A stretch of DNA of 64,000 nucleotides from the NCBI GenBank assembly GCA_023390115.1, contig JAEWDM010000019.1, positions 62,001 through 126,000 of the forward strand, in the 5' to 3' direction. A program made the position numbers and the translations under genes. This document shows, in pieces, positions 62,730 through 64,000 of the stretch. Origin of the DNA: Bacillota bacterium (lineage in GTDB: Bacteria > Bacillota > Clostridia > Acetivibrionales > DSM-27016). Numbering within the stretch: position 1 is the first letter of the stretch; every line of letters starts with the position of its first letter. The notes under the pieces are model-generated. The model saw only the letters and a program-made list of their open reading frames with translations, made no database searches and was not told where the DNA came from.

Positions 62730-63521
62730 CTACCATGCCGTCCATCCGCCGTCCACAACAATATTTGATCCCGTCATAAAGCTTGAGGCGTCCGAAGCCA
62801 GAAACACAACGGCTCCTACAATCTCCTCTGGCCTCCCTACTCTTCCGAGAATTGTCTTGCTGCTTAAATTATCCAGAAATTCTCCGGGTACAGATCCGTT
62901 GACATTTGGAAACGGCCCGGGAGTGACACTGTTTACTCTTATGTTTTTATTTGCCATGTGAGCGGCGCAATACCTTGTCATCTGCAGGACAGCCGCCTTT
63001 CCCGCCCCGTAATTCACAGGATTGTTCTGCCCGCTTAAGCCATATATGCCGGGGTCTGGAGATACCATTCCGTACATGGAGCCGAAATTTATAATATTCC
63101 CGCCAGGATTTTTATCAAAATATTTCATAACCTCTCTTGTGCACCTGAAGGCAGTGCCTACAGCTCCATCCAGCCCCTTTTGCCAGTCGGCGTCGGACAT
63201 GTCCTCAAGCCCTGACGCCGCGCCATACCCCGCGCCGTATGTCGCACAGTTTATAAGCACATCTATCCTTCCCCATTTTTCATACGTCTCTTTGAACATT
63301 TCTCTTATTGAAGAGGTGCTTGAGACATCGCAGGGCATGCTGCATAACTTATCATAGGACTTGTCGCTTCCAACAATTTCCTCGAAGCTTTTTATATTCA
63401 TATCCGCAACCATTACATATGCACCGAATTCCAGAAGGCCCTTAACTACCGCTGATCCAAGGTATCCCGCACCCCCTGTGACAACTATGACCTTTCCGTC
63501 CAGCGAAAATAAATTTTTCAT
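62730..63521 (-). CDS. SDR-family oxidoreductase
   Basis: A 263-residue classical short-chain dehydrogenase. It has the cofactor-binding TGGAGYLG near 16-23, Asp in VADMNIK favouring NAD, NCATYGAGYG, catalytic Ser in INFGSMYG, the Tyr-Lys pair in NYGAGKAAV, and the C-terminal DGGWTAW. AATAGGAGG precedes the ATG. It is adjacent to the aldo/keto reductase upstream (15 bases) and the lyase downstream (35 bases). It probably oxidises a sugar or sugar acid hydroxyl before the lyase step (inference). Confidence 0.93.
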   Translation of the reverse strand: MKNLFSLDGKVIVVTGGAGYLGSAVVKGLLEFGAYVMVADMNIKSFEEIVGSDKSYDKLCSMPCDVSSTSSIREMFKETYEKWGRIDVLINCATYGAGYGAASGLEDMSDADWQKGLDGAVGTAFRCTREVMKYFDKNPGGNIINFGSMYGMVSPDPGIYGLSGQNNPVNYGAGKAAVLQMTRYCAAHMANKNIRVNSVTPGPFPNVNGSVPGEFLDNLSSKTILGRVGRPEEIVGAVVFLASDASSFMTGSNIVVDGGWTAW

Positions 63522-63536
63522 ATCTGCTTTAACCTC

Positions 63537-64000
63537 CTATTTTGACCACATTGACGGATTACAAATGTGCCTGGGAATGCCGCAAAAGGCATTGTGTATT
63601 TCACTGCGGTTTTTTTCCGAAATTGCCGGCCCCTCCATCATGTGTATGTTTTCCGAAAGCTGGGCGAGCGTATCCACTCCTATGACCAGACTTGTTATTT
63701 CCTCAATATCCCGTATATACGACAAGGCAAGCTGGGCAATGCTCATCCCTTCACTGTCTGATAGCCTCGAAAGCCTTCTTAAAGGCTCCTCCGCATCCTT
63801 AAGGTTTCCCTTAAGCATACCAGGCTCCATAAGAAACAGTCCTTGAAGGAATATGCTCCTCGCAAAAATTATCTTTCCCCTTTTGTGCAGCTCCCCCACC
63901 AGGCCGCTGTCCATAAAGCTTCTGTCAAAAATATTTATGGGTATCTGAATAGCCTCATAAATATCATATTTAAGCATTTCGGAAGCCTCCTCACATGTAT
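63537..64000 (-). CDS. Aldo/keto reductase, N-terminus cut by window end
   Basis: The last 154 residues of an aldo/keto reductase. The C-terminal barrel part shows IQIPINIFDRSF, IIFARSIFLQGLFLMEP, MSIAQLALSYIRD and SLVIGVDTLAQLSENI, the usual NADP-contacting region. The frame stays open through the window edge (residues TCEEASEM before the internal ATG at 63977), so that ATG is not the real start. The catalytic Tyr/Lys/Asp half lies outside. It begins the enzyme block AKR-SDR-lyase, which probably handles one substrate. Confidence 0.85.
   Translation of the reverse strand, partial: TCEEASEMLKYDIYEAIQIPINIFDRSFMDSGLVGELHKRGKIIFARSIFLQGLFLMEPGMLKGNLKDAEEPLRRLSRLSDSEGMSIAQLALSYIRDIEEITSLVIGVDTLAQLSENIHMMEGPAISEKNRSEIHNAFCGIPRHICNPSMWSK

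Noticed and set aside
1..64000. CRISPR arrays, rRNA or tRNA genes
   Set aside because: None was seen by eye on either strand; a tRNAscan or Infernal search was not possible, so small RNAs could be missed.

Overview
The window looks like a chromosomal piece of an anaerobic, spore-forming member of the Clostridia (Ruminiclostridium/Lachnospiraceae-like gene content). Indications are a spore-coat-type transglutaminase, a sensory-type [FeFe] hydrogenase cluster, paired YesM/YesN-type two-component systems beside carbohydrate ABC transporters, a GH51 arabinofuranosidase, strong AGGAGG ribosome binding sites and frequent GTG/TTG starts. Species cannot be named from the sequence. Most genes lie on the minus strand.

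Layout. 1-2.4 kb: an OmpR-type response regulator and its histidine kinase (cut by the window start). 2.6-4.4 kb: an unknown protein and transglutaminase Tgl. 4.5-6.1 kb: alanine dehydrogenase with an Lrp regulator. 6.3-15.7 kb: a nine-gene minus-strand operon, apparently for an amino sugar (CUT1 ABC transporter, FAD oxidoreductase, NanE epimerase, AAC(3)-like acyltransferase, DUF4127 protein, ROK kinase, RpiR regulator). A ceramidase-fold protein is divergent at 16.0 kb. 17.5-21 kb: a DUF4349 lipoprotein and a P1B ATPase with a DUF6110 protein. 21.1-25.9 kb: a heterodimeric ABC exporter and an MFS exporter whose 5' leader looks like a transcription attenuator with a 20-codon upstream ORF.

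26.45-35.8 kb is a visibly AT-rich island bounded by two 155-bp direct repeats (150 of 155 bases identical), with a decayed IS982-type element just inside the left repeat and a decayed ISL3-type element just inside the right. It carries a complete-looking RiPP locus: a 42-residue Cys-rich precursor (C-x3-C-x3-C-x3-C) with almost no leader, two SPASM radical SAM enzymes, an ABC-2 type transporter with two permeases, and an ABC exporter without a peptidase domain. The best reading is a sactipeptide-like bacteriocin system. It is the strongest candidate here for something undescribed.

35.9-40.5 kb: a DUF2087/GIY-YIG-like protein, then a DRTGG / HATPase / sensory [FeFe] hydrogenase / DRTGG / PHP cluster. 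40.6-50.4 kb: GH51 arabinofuranosidase, an RbsABC-type importer and a YesMN-type two-component system. 50.4-51 kb: two palindromic repeat elements. 51-64 kb: an MBL-fold hydrolase followed by a second catabolic locus (ceramidase-fold protein, YhcH, histidine kinase, CUT1 transporter, AraC-type response regulator, two Cys-rich paralogues, a DapA-family lyase, an SDR and an aldo/keto reductase cut by the window end). The two CUT1 loci share the theme of a ceramidase-fold protein plus sialic-acid/amino-sugar-type enzymes and may act on related substrates (inference). Coordinates, motifs and repeats were read by eye; no database search or folding was run.
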